Numbered from the stretch's first letter, positions 10,984 to 23,010 are shown. The stretch is 64,000 bases of DNA from Kalaharituber pfeilii (GCA_015179045.1 WHUZ01000059.1:186001-250000); one strand, 5' to 3'. The notes: a model not told the origin generated them from the sequence alone. A program made the numbers and translations.

Positions 10984-11123
10984 AGGACGTTGCACGCTAG
11001 GCTATTTAGGACTTGGCCAGAGACCCGCCGGAGCGATGAGGCGGGGCGGGGGCGGGACAGGGGGGAAAGGGCCGCCGAGGACGTTGCACGCTAGGCTATT
11101 TAGGACTTGGTCAGAGACCCGCC
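10984..11123. repeat. 46-bp direct duplication
   Basis: A 46 bp sequence beginning AGGACGTTGCACGCTAGGCT occurs at 10984-11029 and 11078-11123 with one substitution (C to T). A GC-rich spacer (GGAGCGATGAGGCGGGGCGG) separates the copies. The spacer and the first bases of the repeat recur at about 11,503-11,560, so the unit is about 94 bp with a displaced third partial copy. Confidence 0.85.
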
Positions 11124-12582
11124 CAGTACATGGATGTAACGGGATATTGTATAGCGAGCCGGGTAAATAGCTCCACGCTAAAAGGTGACCTCTGACAAGC
11201 ATATCGGGATGTCGGTACAATGTTTACGGGTAAAAAGGATGCGACCTGAGTGCGTATTGCAGTCTCAAAAGTGTATTTAAGTGGTGTTCATGGCTGTGTG
11301 TTCTCCTTTCCTTTTCTCTTTACGCAACCTCTTGTATTTAGTTTCCACTAAGTAGAGTGGTTACCTGCTGTGCCGACCCGCTGAACTGCTGTACTGCTGT
11401 GAACCGCCTTACCGCTGCGAACTGCTGAACCGTCGCCTGCCTGCCTGCGCTCCGTAGATCGCCGTCATCCACGGGCCCTAGACCACGACTGCCGTTACAA
11501 TGGAGCGATGAGGCGGGGCGGCTGGACAGGGGGAAAAGGGTCGCCGAGGACGTTGCAGTGGCTGTGCTCGAGGCGACTGCTGGAGCCTGGAGGGTTAGGG
11601 CGCGCCGCTGTTGCGACTGCTGGACGGGTACAATTGAGTAGGTATGTGTGTGTGTGTGTGTGTGTGTATGTGTGTGAGTGGGGGGGGGAGGGGGAGGGCG
11701 GAGGAGCTAGCTAGGTGTGAGATGCTGCCGTAGGGCCTGGAGACTGTAGGGGGGCTGTTTGCAGCAAGTCACCGCACTTGACAGATACTGTTGCACAGAC
11801 TAGGAGGGGCGGTAGGAGAGACGGGTGTTGGAAAGCGGTCTTAGCCTCGGACCATAATAGAGGGATTTTCCTGGCACCAGGGATGGTTTCCAGGGAATAT
11901 TAGGGATGGCTGCGCCACACACTAGAGAATCCTACGGAAGGAATTTCATCCCTGGGACTGGATTTCCAGGGCTGGATCCCTGGAAACCACCGCTTTTTGA
12001 GCACAACAATACCTAAGAACGCCTAGTCAGAGGCTAAGCACTGAAGATCCGGTCGTGCGCACAGTACGCATACTCGAGTACATAAGCTTACTTATATTTC
12101 GGTAACATGCCACCGTGGGTCTGGAGCTGGAGCCGTAGCTGCCGAGACCGAGACGGATATACTCATTGCCAACATTTAGTGATGCAGGTGGGGGCCAAGT
12201 TACAGGCCGTGCGAGCAGTCTGTGAGCAGGTGAGGCTAAGGTCTGTGCCTGACTTTGGGAGCAAAATTGTATGGAAAATACCTGTCAGTAGCAACATCCA
12301 TCCTCGATCCGGTAGACTTTTCTCCCACGGCCATAGCAGCCCCATCTGCACCACCAAATGCTGGTAACGAGTACAGCCGGAGGGGAAGACGCTAAAAGCT
12401 CAGTAGGAATAAGAGGACCATGCAACCAGTAGTGCAACAAAAATAGTGCACATGTAACCCAGCTCGCAGCCACTTACCATGGCAGAGCCAAAATACGAGC
12501 TTACATGCTAATGCCGGACCGCCTTTCAATTGATATAGTTATATAATGTTCTTAAGTACACTTCTTTCTCTGACTGAAGAGC
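11124..12582. other. GC-rich intergenic block with simple repeats
   Basis: The block holds a (CTGCTGAACCG)-like degenerate tract (about 11,368-11,440), a (GT)n microsatellite (11,644-11,678) and a small inverted-repeat sequence (about 11,882-11,993) whose ends share GGTTTCCAGGGA in opposite orientation. I found no gene with coding signals. Confidence 0.4.
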
Positions 12583-12595
12583 AATACACTATGCA

Positions 12596-12660
12596 GAATT
12601 TTACCTCGCCATAGCCTATAAGGCGGCATGCGAGATTTAAAAAAAAAAAAAAAAAAAAAA
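12596..12660 (+). mobile_element. Ultra-short poly(A) retroelement (subtype B)
   Basis: The body contains CTCGCCATAGCC and GGCGGCATGCGAGATTT and ends in about 23 A. A perfect 13 bp target-site duplication, AATACACTATGCA, lies at 12583-12595 and 12661-12673. The insertion has nine extra bases (GAATTTTAC) ahead of the usual subtype B start. Confidence 0.87.
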
Positions 12661-12998
12661 AATACACTATGCACATGTACAACGCATGCAACAGCAATAG
12701 CATCACTATTGTATGATGGCAGTGCTTATACATACCTATCGCCTATCGCATGTGTATGATATTGCATATGCAACATTATTCACCACTCCATAGTACTACA
12801 TATCCTACATTTGTGATAATCTCATAATGGCTACTATACATTATTATTATATCAGCCGCACAATTTGGTAAATGAGTGACTAGCACTAGGCAAGTATCTT
12901 TTTAGCCTGGTGGATGGTAATTCGCTAGGCTTACCACTTGAATTACACTGTATTAAGTAATAGGTAATAGTATTTTACGAGTATTTTACTGGAAGTAT

Positions 12999-13676
12999 AC
13001 TGGTAATGCACTAGTATATTAGAACACTGGTAGGGGTTGTCGACGAACAACTGGGAATGGATACCAGAAAGTACCACTACTAACTGAGGTGCTTTTAGTG
13101 CCTTGGCCCCTTCATTCATTGGTCTGTTGGCTGGTAGTCTCCAGTACCAACGTAACGCCTGTTACCAGTCAAATTTGACTGGTAGTGGGCTCTTCTGGTA
13201 AGTAGTACTCAGTTAGTAGCCTACTTTGCTGCATACACCCGCATTTATTTCGTACCATATGCATCACTCGCGTATTCACATCCCGATTACATCAACATTG
13301 AGATGCATCTACAAACACAAATAATGCATAATTATCCTCTTTATGGGTTCATCACGCATAAATTAAGAATCATAAGCATCATGATAGCTTTTACATTGCT
13401 TCGCTTCTGAGCTCTTGTTGTATTACAGCTCTTTGACTTAGATGGGGCATGTTGCAAAGGTGTAAAGTTGATACGCATAAGTCTTGTTGTGTAGAGGCAT
13501 ATTTGTGGTAATTCATAGTACTTATCAATAAATTTCACAAGGCTGAAAGGGGTGCCTCACGACACCTGCCTAGTTTGGCTGGCGTATTTTCTCTGATACC
13601 TTCTGGTAGCCATTCCCAGTTGTTCATGAACAACCCCTAGTATAATACTATCTAATATACTAGTATATTACCAGTT
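12999..13676. mobile_element. 678-bp TIR element
   Basis: Arms of about 75-80 bp, 12999-13073 and 13595-13676, are inverted copies. They share ACTAGTATATTAGA, then AGGGGTTGT, GAACAACTGGGAATGG and TACCAGAA. Each arm has its own small palindrome around TTGT..GAACAAC. The interior includes a perfect 22-bp palindrome (13163-13184) and a 65-residue - strand frame (13341-13538) that I do not recognise. It is a likely nonautonomous DNA element. The flanks are A/T-rich and the target-site duplication is not clear. Confidence 0.75.
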
Positions 13677-13877
13677 AAATACCAGGATATTATAATATCA
13701 GAATACGATTATTTTATGTTATATAACTAGCAAGAATCCAATCTTAGGTAGTTGACTAGTGATACTTGCAGTTAATATAATACCACTCACATACGATTAT
13801 AGTATTGTTACTAGTAGAATCCTAGTGATATACTAGTGAAGTACTGGTTTAGAACTAGTACCTGAGTAATCTGTTGT

Positions 13878-13973
13878 GTTACGGGTTGCACCTGTTACGG
13901 GTTGCACCTGTTACGGGTTGCACCTGTTACGGGTTGCACCTGTTACGGGTTGCACCTGTTACGGGTTGCACCT
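13878..13973. repeat. 16-bp perfect tandem repeat (x6)
   Basis: Six head-to-tail copies of the 16 bp unit GTTACGGGTTGCACCT run without interruption or substitution. The surrounding sequence is A/T-rich and not coding in any frame. Perfect identity implies a recent expansion. It is not a telomere repeat. Confidence 0.95.
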
Positions 13974-14753
13974 GGCTGTTTCCAAACTGTTACACCAAAA
14001 GGGAGAACTACTGGTAACAGCTAATAATACGGCCGGGATGTAGGAGTATCTGGTAGCCTAGCTGCTCGTGCCAGGTTGTCAGCGAGTGGTAAGCATACGG
14101 AGTATTGCTATTGAATAGATCATCAAATAGACACTGACTAGTAAATGATTAATAGACCTCCTCATTGCTTATGGATTATAGTAGTAGTCCTGAATTGGTA
14201 TTATACTAGTAGTTTACTAGTATTATGATATATGGGGTCATCTGCAACTCTATATAGAGTAAGTACATAGTAGAGTAGAAGTAACAAACTGGCAGGTGCA
14301 TATATACCTTCGTATATGATATGTGGCTGCAAGTACCTAGAGGCTGTAGGTAAATAGTGCCCATACGTTATGCAATCTTGGCAATTATGGTCGGCAACAT
14401 ATCAAGAGGATACGTACTTGCACCGAGCTGGTGAGACATCTTCCCACCGAGCTTCTAGAGCCTTCCCGTCCGACTGCGTACCGTGCCAATCAATGGCGTC
14501 TCGCATGCAGATCCCGTAGCAAACTATACATAGATGTCTGGTACGAGACTAGATATGAGCAGCGTACGCCGATCCTACCATAAAGGTTAATACAGCAGAA
14601 AAGGAAATAAAGACGGCTGCCTGAAACGTACAACTCACTCTCACTTGACTCATTGCTGTGAGCTTTTTGCGACTGCGCCGAGGAAGAGGTGACGATGCAG
14701 AGGAGATTCTTGTCTCAGGAACATCTCGATTTGCAGTCATTAGTGACCGTGCC
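13974..14753. other. Intergenic, no gene seen
   Basis: A/T-rich sequence with scattered ACTAGT motifs up to about 14,250, then unique sequence. Frames are short and lack splice or domain support. Confidence 0.35.
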
Positions 14754-14767
14754 AAAAGGAATTGGTA

Positions 14768-14799
14768 TTAATGAAATAAAAAAAAAAAAAAAAAAAAAA
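14768..14799 (+). mobile_element. Extreme 5'-truncated poly(A) retroinsertion
   Basis: The insertion consists of TTAATGAAATA plus about 21 further A. It is flanked by a perfect 14 bp duplication, AAAAGGAATTGGTA (14754-14767 and 14800-14813). The few non-A bases match the 3' end of subtype B (GTAATGAAATA). Essentially only the 3' tail was reverse transcribed. Confidence 0.85.
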
Positions 14800-14813
14800 A
14801 AAAGGAATTGGTA

Positions 14814-16324
14814 AAAGTGCTCTAGCGCGCGACATCTCATCTCGAGTAAGTATGTACGTCGTATACATCGCATGAGACTGCCAATTACGGCCACAATTCG
14901 GATGGTATAGCTTGTGCAGCAAGTTGCGATGCAATTGCGCGGGCACGTTGAAACATGCGTTCGATCGAGCAACTAGTGGGCGCAACTGCGCCAGTGAAAA
15001 ATTGCAAGGCGGGCACGAGACCTGGAGAGGCCAAGTATGTATGCGGCGTACCCCTGCCTGCGCCCTCCTACTATCGTGGCATACTGGCAGAGTTCTTGGA
15101 AGTGAGTGCTGCAGCATACAATTGCAAGTCAACCCTAATCAGCCCAATGGGGGCGCTGGGAGATTAGTACCAGGTGGGCTACTGTAGATAGCGCACGCAC
15201 GCTGCCTGCGCAAGATCCTGGAGGTGAGGAGAGGACGGAGGGGGAGGGGAGTGCGGTATATAATGCCTACAGCTCGGCGCATGTGACGCAGCACTGGAGC
15301 GCAGGAGCTGCACCGCCCGAGGCCGTGATCCCTGCTCCTGCGTCCTGCATCCTGCGTGCTGGGTCCTAGTACGGCCGAGCCAGGGTGTAGGCCGCCACGA
15401 GCAGGGCCCTTTGCAGGTCGGCCCTCGAACGAACGTAGTTCCCATGCGGCTCTCGTGCAGCAGCGCCCGACGCGCTCGTCCTGCTACGTTGGCAGCAGCC
15501 CTAAGAAGCGGCAGATGAAAAGAAAAGAAGGTCGCAATCACACAGGTGGACACCCACGCTCGCGCCTGTCAATACAACGTATGCCGGCCGTACAGCGTTG
15601 GACTTGCGCGTGATTGCAGAGGGTGCAGAGGGTGCAGGGGGTCTCCTTCGTGACATCTTGGGTTTTGTGTGCGCGTGTAGAAGAGCGCTGTTCTGTTGCA
15701 AAGTCGAGTGCGTACGATGCCGGCATGCCACCGCCCCGGCCGCTCACACGAGACCGTGCGACTAGGCCGCACCGCAACCGGTCTGCGTTTGGCATTCGCC
15801 ATAGCCCCCCGCCCGCCACCCCCGCCCCCGCCCGCGCCCGCACCCCCACCCCCATCCCCGTTCGAGACCGGCCCCTCCTTCTTTGTGGGCGGAAGGGAAA
15901 GGAAGCGGAGAGAGGCAAGGCGCTAGCTGGCTGCAACCCAGCTATCCTGTGCGGCTGGTAACCCAGCTATCCTCTGCGGCTGGTAAAGCATACCTTATCC
16001 ATTTTCTTGTGTCGCTCCAAGCACCAGCCCATCCGGAGGTCAGGGTCATAGCTGGTCAACGTCAGATATAGATGGTCCTAACCAACACCCGCACAAGTTA
16101 CCGGACATAGCCAGCTTAACCGATCAACCATTTTAATTGGCGCTGCTTGTGCCCACTGCGAACCATACAGTCGGAGTCCGTTACTTGCGCTGACATATTT
16201 GTACCCCCTATCAGCACCATGATCGGTCAGCCCAGAAACTTTTCACCTTTGCTCCGTTCTCGCTGCCCAGCAAATAACATATCGTTTTGTTTCCCTCTTG
16301 TCCCTCCTTGAGCTCCCTCTAGCT
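14814..16324. other. GC-rich block, no assigned gene
   Basis: The region 14,900-15,960 is markedly GC-rich, with a proline-codon-like C tract (15,805-15,860), a CCTGC-rich degenerate repeat (15,335-15,362) and a tandem duplication of AACCCAGCTATCCTVTGCGG (about 15,936-15,985). Overlapping frames on both strands reflect composition. None has splice signals or a recognisable domain. Confidence 0.35.
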
Positions 16325-16440
16325 AATGGTGAGAACGGGAACAGAGAACAGCAGGCCGTCCTCTCCTCGCTTCCACTGTTACCGGCTTGCTTCATCTGCT
16401 GCGTCCTCGCCAGTCACCTGACTTGCGTCTTTTTCTCCCC
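16325..16440 (+). promoter_or_regulatory. Conserved leader upstream of zinc-finger copy 2
   Basis: This matches the leader of copy 1: GAGAACGGGAACAGAGA, CTTGCTTCATCTGCTGCGTC and CGCCAG, followed by TTTTTCTCC. A frame starting in it ends at a TGA, so the conservation is not simply protein coding. Confidence 0.4.
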
Positions 16441-16470
16441 TTTAGAGACAGCATACATAAAGAACACACT

Positions 16471-18076
16471 ATGAGGCCTAGGGAAAGCTGGAGTCAGTCA
16501 CGATTGCGAAACGTCGCCGCTACTGCCCAACGCATCCGTAGCACATTGGTAGTCCCACCCCCGGTCGTGTCGGAACTCACACATGAATCAGCTCTAGGGA
16601 TCTCCAATCTTGACAATGACCGGAGAGAAAGTATCAGCACGCCTTCAGCGGCTTACCAATCCATAGACTACAATTACCAACTTAACAACACCAATCCACT
16701 TCCTCATTATCTGCAAGATGGTATGTCACACAGTAGTGTCGCTGTGGGCATCAGTAGCGAGGATGTGGGCCTAAACCAGGCAGGTTTTGAGTATGTATTA
16801 GAGTTCATTCTTCTCTTAATCTGAAGTTCATCAATTGAGTGAAACCTGTGCTAACAACCTATATCAGGCAATTAATAGGACCCGAGCAAAGCGGTTACTA
16901 TGGCAGGGGAATTCATGAATTTCCGAGACGATTTGGGGTGGAAGAGGTGAACCAGGCACCGCAGCCTCACCAATTACCTTCCTATGAGCCCATCCTCCCG
17001 GTGAATATGGTTACATATTTAGACGCAATCTATGTGCCAGGTCGAGGGCCGTCCCAGAACTATATGCCTGCAGCCATTCCTTATGGGCAGAATTTTGCGT
17101 GGTCAATGCAAAGAAATCCAGAATTAGATGTGGGGGCAACCAAAGTAGATTTTATCCAGTATGTATTGGTGCTAATTTTTCTCTTGATCCGGAATCCATC
17201 AACGTCATTCCGCAGATGAATTGAATCGAGTTCGCTAACAGCCATATCAGGCAATTAATGGGTCCCCTGGAAACTGGTCAATATGGCACGAGCAATGAGA
17301 CGCCAGAATATCCCAGGCTATTGACGTCGGAATTGGTGAACCAGCCGCCACAACCTGATCAATTTCAAGACCTGAGTTTCAGTTCATTATCATATGTTAC
17401 TATAAGCGAATCATATATACCCTATAGGCACAACATGGAGCCTCCAATCCAGGAAGATCCAGTATCTGGTATGAGAGCAGATTTTGAGTATGTATTGGTG
17501 CTCTTCTCTTGATTTAAAACCCATCAATGTCATTCTGTAAATTAACTCTCAAATTATACTTTTGCTAACAACAATGTTAGGCAAGCAATGACCCTCCAGG
17601 AAAGAGATCCCTATGGCACGAGTTTTGGGACTCGTGAATCGCTGGGACCAGTTATGTCAGAAGTGGTGAACCAGCTACCACAACCTGATCAATTTCCCGG
17701 ATGTCATTCCAGTTCCTCAGAGAATGTCCTGAACTCTACCAACAGAGTCTATGCCTCAAGTCTAGGCGCACCTCGAGCTCCGCTACGGCAGTATAAGGAA
17801 AGACGACACCAATCACAACGAAAGGAGAGCTGGTTCAAATGTCGCTTTAAATCCTGTAGTAACAGGAAAGCGGAGCGATCTGATAATTTTCGCAATCACC
17901 TGAAAATGAACCATGCGAAAGAATTGCGCAATGGCCTGAAAGTTGAGCCCGACAAAATACCCAGTGGCATGAGATTGACCAAAATCATCAACTGTTTCAA
18001 ACGAGATCATGCGGACCTTTGGAGAGTATCTCCTCCAAAGAAAGCGGGCTATTACAAAGCGCTTCTTTTCCGATAA
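16471..18076 (+). CDS. C2H2 zinc-finger family protein, copy 2 (4 exons)
   Basis: The exons are 16471-16790, 16868-17158, 17251-17487 and 17581-18076, giving 447 residues, the longest member. All three introns (77, 92 and 93 bp) begin GTATGT, contain GCTAACA and end in CAG or TAG. Internal exons 2 and 3 are multiples of three and start in the same phase, so either could be lost or gained without breaking the frame. Residues 1-106 match the N-terminus of copy 1. Three repeats of the module follow (exon 2, exon 3 and the start of exon 4), each carrying a PQP.QL/F motif. The finger is C-X4-C-X13-H-X4-H at Cys370, Cys375, His389 and His394, with the core RKAERSDNFRNHL, then the family helix LTKIINCFK. 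No in-frame stop occurs. Function is inferred only as nucleic-acid binding. Confidence 0.8.
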
Positions 18077-20740
18077 CCCTGTCAGGGGACCGGCCAGACT
18101 AAATGAGTGGAACTTGGGTTCAGAAATGGAGCGAGGGCCTTGTCGCATGGTTGGGCTGAGATTGCACCTTTTGAAATTGCTTTTACTTCCTTTTTCTCTA
18201 TTTTCCTATTTTTGATTTATTTATTTATTTATTTATTTTCTTTGCGTCTATACGAACAAAGGAAAAGGACGTGGACTTATACCCTTCATATCATCAAATC
18301 CACTCTTGTTTTATATCATTTTATTCCTTTTTGGAAATGCGGTATTGAAGAGGGGAACTGGTTTGCAATGCGGTGGAAAGCGATATTTAGGAAGGGGATA
18401 TTGAGGATATTACAATGGTTCAAAGAGGAAATTGGGGGTCTTATTTATATAATCAGGACATCTGGTTATGATTATGGGCATTGGAGTTAGGGTTTTGGGC
18501 GTTATGGGCATGCGTGGTTGTGGCTTTGGTTCTACCCACACACCCCTGCATTATTACACATTCTGCAGATGACGATTTTACTGCCACCCTTTAGTGGTAG
18601 TGAGCAATCTGGCAGAGTGATTGTGTTATACTGCGTGCAATATTACAACTCAAGGGTGTTATAATATAATTCATGCAGCTTGCATCCATCAGATTGATTA
18701 AGCTGGATTGATTATACATGGATATATATCACAGTACTGTTTCCAAGACATCGATAGTTCTGCATGGGAGATAACCCCGCGATTGTCTGCGTGGTTAGAT
18801 TAATTTGCCACTGCGGTGCAAAACTTCAGGTAGTCGGTCAGTAAACTCGTGGGTGCGCAGATAATGCGCATGCATGCAGCTCGGTTGGCAACCCATTTTT
18901 GGTGTCGGTCTAGGGTATAAAACTTTAAGTGCTGGAGTTTACATGTCGAAATTAATTAACAGCTAAAAACTAGCGACTAGATGCACTACAATATTCACAA
19001 CACCGCCGTGGATGCAAGAGTGGCCAGGGGATTGCATCTGTGCATAAACTTGAGCTGCGAAATTCAGATCTATTGATGCCGTGAAAATTATGGAGTTTTT
19101 TTTCTTTTTCTTTTTGTTTTCTGTGTGCGTGTGCAGCTGCAATGGCATCACATTGGTTCCATGAAGAGGTTTCAAATCATCGCTCCATAGAAAGGTATTT
19201 CTAGATCTCTTTCCCAAAGTTGATGCAAGGATGACACCCGTGGGATACCACCGTATTGTTGGTGTTGCAGGAGTTCTCGAGACCTGGAATAAGAACTTAG
19301 ATGTTGCTCTTATGTTGCATTCTGGTTTAACTATGTCGTTAACGGTGGGCGCAGAACTCCATTTAAGATTTAGCGAGGTAAGCTAGAGGACCCTACATAA
19401 ATTAATTAAGCTCAAGCGGAACGCTCTAGGTCGGCAAACCTTAATAACCTTCTTTCGACTGCAACTGCCAATGGCATGTCATTGAAAAGCACGGTTATAC
19501 AGATACATACAATAAAGGATGTATATACTAAAGCGACCTCTAACGTTGGTAGATTGGGAGGCATAGAAAATTTGCGACAAAAAAATTATTATGGTTACTA
19601 GGGCACTGATTGCTCGAGGTACTTTGTATTATCATTAATGATTTAAATACTCGCTGATTCGGAACAAGTGTACCCTAAGTCCCGCATCTGAATTACCAAG
19701 CATTTTTTTAACTTTCATCCGTATGCATCGCTCAGCTGTCTGAAGACACTCAGAATTATTGTTGCAAAAAAAAAAAAAAAAGTGAATAATACCATATTTA
19801 TTATGCTGATAAATTATTATAATTCTGTTCGCAGAAACTAGGATTGACTAGCATCCCTAAAGTAACGCGTGATACCAGGATATTGCACACAACCGGGATA
19901 CTGCGCAGTTTCCGGATCCCACGACAAAAAATTACCATGAGTGCAAATGACCCGTTATATTAAGCCTCCGCACATTTTCTATGCTTATTTGTAGCATATA
20001 AGTGATGAAATATTTGGTATACACAAAACCCTATCCCAGACATAGTTTGAGACGCCATGTGTCAACGATCCTACCCTGAGATCTTATTGATCTCAATTTA
20101 TACTGTGTTGCCTATCTCCTGAAAGTACAGGATGTTTGGTGGCACGCAGCCTAATATGCAGAGAGTGGAACTGTCATGTTGCAGCATGCATCTTCGCTTG
20201 TGCATATGCAAAGTAATATTGTACTACTATGCAATGTAAAAGTAATTGTGTGGAGACTCTCTAAAGCTTTAAAATAGAAGCACATATATAAGGAACTGCT
20301 GGTAGCACAGCGATAATGGATTTAGATGATGAATGGCCATTTGAGCACGGAGGTGTGTAGGGTGTAGTGAGGGCGGCGTAAAATAAGTATATATATCAGA
20401 TATAGATGATAATACGTGGCGGGATAAGCTACGGCAGTAACGAGTACCATAGTTGTACTTGGTACGTACTATAAAGCTACATAGAGAGCTGGTGAGAATC
20501 CTTAATGCACTTTATGCATAGAATATACACGATAGTAGCCAATGTCTCACGACCATCAGATAGTACTATCAGTAGTTCAGCAAAACTATAATTGAGATCT
20601 ATAAGATCTCGGGGTAGGAACATTGACACATGGCGACTCAAAGTATGTCTGGCATATGATTTTGTATGTACCAAATATGTCATCACTTATAAGCTACAAA
20701 TAAGCCTAGAACATGTGAAGAGAATAATATGACGTATTCC
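18077..20740. other. 3' flank of copy 2 and shared intergenic block
   Basis: The part 18,340-18,760 matches the 3' flanks of copies 1, 4 and 5, and 18,760-20,000 matches 5.7-6.8 kb. Simple tracts include (TTTA)n at 18,213-18,238 and an A16 run at about 19,767. No gene is recognised; frames are short and unconserved. Confidence 0.45.
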
Positions 20741-20996
20741 CCTGGTAGTGTGCATGAACGCGGCCAACCGTTGCAAATCCGGGTAAATCCGGGTATCATG
20801 CGCATATGGTGCAATGGAAAATTTCTAACAATACAAGAAACTGACGAATCGGTGAGTTTCCGCTTATCAGTTACAGTAACCAGATGGGCTCGAGAATGTA
20901 TCGCATCCCATCCCTGCATATTCCCTGTAGTTGCCTACCGAGTACCCATTTTGGTAACCCATATGGCCAATGTTACACAAGACTAACCCCACTTAC

Positions 20997-21110
20997 CTCT
21001 TTGATCTTAGTGACGGGCCTAACGCCAAGTCCGATTTGGCTTGTTAATGTACAATACAAAGAGCAAAGGGATGTGGAGGTGATGCGATCTTTCACGTTCA
21101 TGTCAGTCAT
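20997..21110 (-). pseudogene. Conserved exon with splice donor, shared with 50.0 kb
   Basis: Read on the - strand, an ATG-initiated 38-codon frame ends in LTSQIGLGVRPVTKIKE, directly followed by a consensus donor GAG/GTAAGT (20991-20996). The segment at 50,024-50,149 has the same peptide, LGLGVRPAIKIEE-like, and the same donor. Substitutions are largely synonymous or conservative, which suggests past coding use. I do not recognise the protein and could not assemble downstream exons, so gene or relic status is open. Confidence 0.4.
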
Positions 21111-21700
21111 GTCTTCAAGAAAAGAAGTGGATGCTCGTCTTCACAATATTATTCTTTACATCTAAACATTCTAAAGGCGGCGGAAAAAAAAAACTGGGAA
21201 CAAATGGGGATCGAGGAGTCGAATTAATACTTACGGAAGACTACAAAATCGATTACTTGGCGGAACCCGGAGGCTCGTTGCCAAAATAATAATACTGCTG
21301 TATGTACTAAGATCGACCCCGCTCTCAGCTGTAAATAAATATCCTTGCTGCCTATACATACGGTACCCTTCTCACTCCTCGCTAAATCCTTCTATCCCCT
21401 CCAGCACCAACATAAGAAACTTCTATATCCTGTCAGAATCTCACTCCTCCGGTTCAATCCAGCTTTTTCAGGCCTTTTTGTATATTGGCATCTTCGGTCC
21501 TACTACCGATGTATACAGTCCTCTGCTGTCTTCTCCATCTCCTCATCTATGGCTATAGCCATCTCCAGGTCTCATCTCTCTCTTCCCAATTCTTGCCAGC
21601 GAGATTCCATAGGCCACTTGATAGTACGTAGGTATACAGGTAAGCCCACCACACAGCTCTTTGTTACTATGTCCACTGACTTACTCTAGTACCAGCTCTG
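21111..21700. other. Intergenic, no gene seen
   Basis: About 21,170-21,360 still matches 50,200-50,400 (TACATACGGTACCCT). The rest is pyrimidine-rich with one 114-codon frame (21345-21689) that I do not recognise. Confidence 0.3.
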
Positions 21701-23010
21701 GGGGCTATACCAGAGCCGCCGAGACGGCTGGTCAACCACCTCCTAGAGAAGACGAAGCTGTCGGTCGTGCGCCTGTTGTGACAGCTCTATGCGCTGCTGA
21801 TGGAAGATGGGTCCGCGAGCGAGTGATATGAGCTCCCTAACGACGCCACCACAAGTTGGGCATCGACGGCGCAGCCCGCGTGGACTTGTTATTGCGAGAA
21901 GATGCAGCTGCAGCGACAGGCAGCACGCGGTAATCTGGGTGCGCAAGCTGGTGGTGCGGACCTCCGGGAATAAGCAGATCGCAGTGGAGAGACTGCAATT
22001 ATCGGAGATCGGAGGATACCGCGAACGCAGCTGCATTTGTTTCCGCTGCGGGTCTGCGTGCAGACGGCGACGCCTTCTCCGGCGGCAAGTCCCCGCGTGC
22101 AGCTTAAACCAGCGGAGAGCGACGGAGCGGCTTGGCGCCTGGCCGATGGAGAACCGACCGTACGGAGACGCACCACACGCGGCTTCCGTAGACCTCCAAG
22201 CGTGCGCGGTCCATCTCGCAGTGCCGCCCCCCAAGCAGCAGCGGAGACCTGGCTACCCTCCTCGCTGGGGTATCAGCTTTCGCCGTCCCACCCTGCTAAC
22301 CCGAGCGGCTCGCCCTATTACTCGATCGGCTTGTCCACGAATGCATAAAACTTGGGTGCACAAGATGCTTTATCCCAGCTCAGTTTCCTTCGTCATCGAC
22401 ACAATCAGCAGCACGCAACAAAACAACAACGATCATGACCGACTCCTGCCGGCCTCCCCTTCCCCGCGCCTATCTCATCAACATTTCACTGCTGCCGTTC
22501 CCGTCTCAGATGGGCACAATAGTGAGTACAGAGCTCTGTGGCTCCAAGCTCTCGCACCACCGACTTACGCTACGTCCACCCTGCGGGATGGTCGCCAAGG
22601 TACCCTTTTCGTATGCTACTGTACTTGAGAATGTGTTCGGGATGCGCGGGAGATAATCTGCAGAGGGCAGGGAGGGGTGAAAAGCGGAGTGGTAATGCAT
22701 GCGGAGAGGAGACTGGGATTTTACTGTGGTGAGGGGTATAGGGGGATGGTGTTAATTTGGTCTCCGAAAGAAGTGGTTAGGGCGGGGAGCGAAGGGACTT
22801 TGGAGGATGGGGAGGAGGCGGAGAGGGGGGAGGAGGGGGCGGCGGCAGGAGAACCCAGTGGAAAAAAGGAGATGGCAGAGAAGAACGTCGTGGAGGGTTT
22901 GCGGAGGGCATGGTAGGCCTTCTTGAAGTGTTTGTGGGGCAGAAGAGCGCATGACTCATGAGAGTGATGAGGACACAAAGCAACGGGTTGTATGTGTGCG
23001 GCGTTAGCAT
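21700..23010 (+). pseudogene. Paralogous segment A: relic of an unrecognised gene
   Basis: The segment is homologous to 31,250-33,150. Conserved peptides on the + strand lie in shifting frames: WVRKLVV, then WVHKMLY..VSFVID..SSTQQN near 22,350, and GKKEMAE near 22,865. A 273-codon frame (21807-22628) covers much of it, but its counterpart in segment B is broken differently, so neither looks intact. A GTGAGTACAG donor-like sequence at about 22,522 is conserved in B (about 32,592). The G-rich end (22,780-22,870) produces proline-rich frames on the - strand. No domain is recognised. Confidence 0.45.

Noticed and set aside
13878..13973. CRISPR array
   Set aside because: The units are contiguous without spacers and the organism is eukaryotic.
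15538..15961. Overlapping 115-132 codon frames on both strands
   Set aside because: GC-rich composition opens several frames at once. None shows splice signals, a domain or a paralog.
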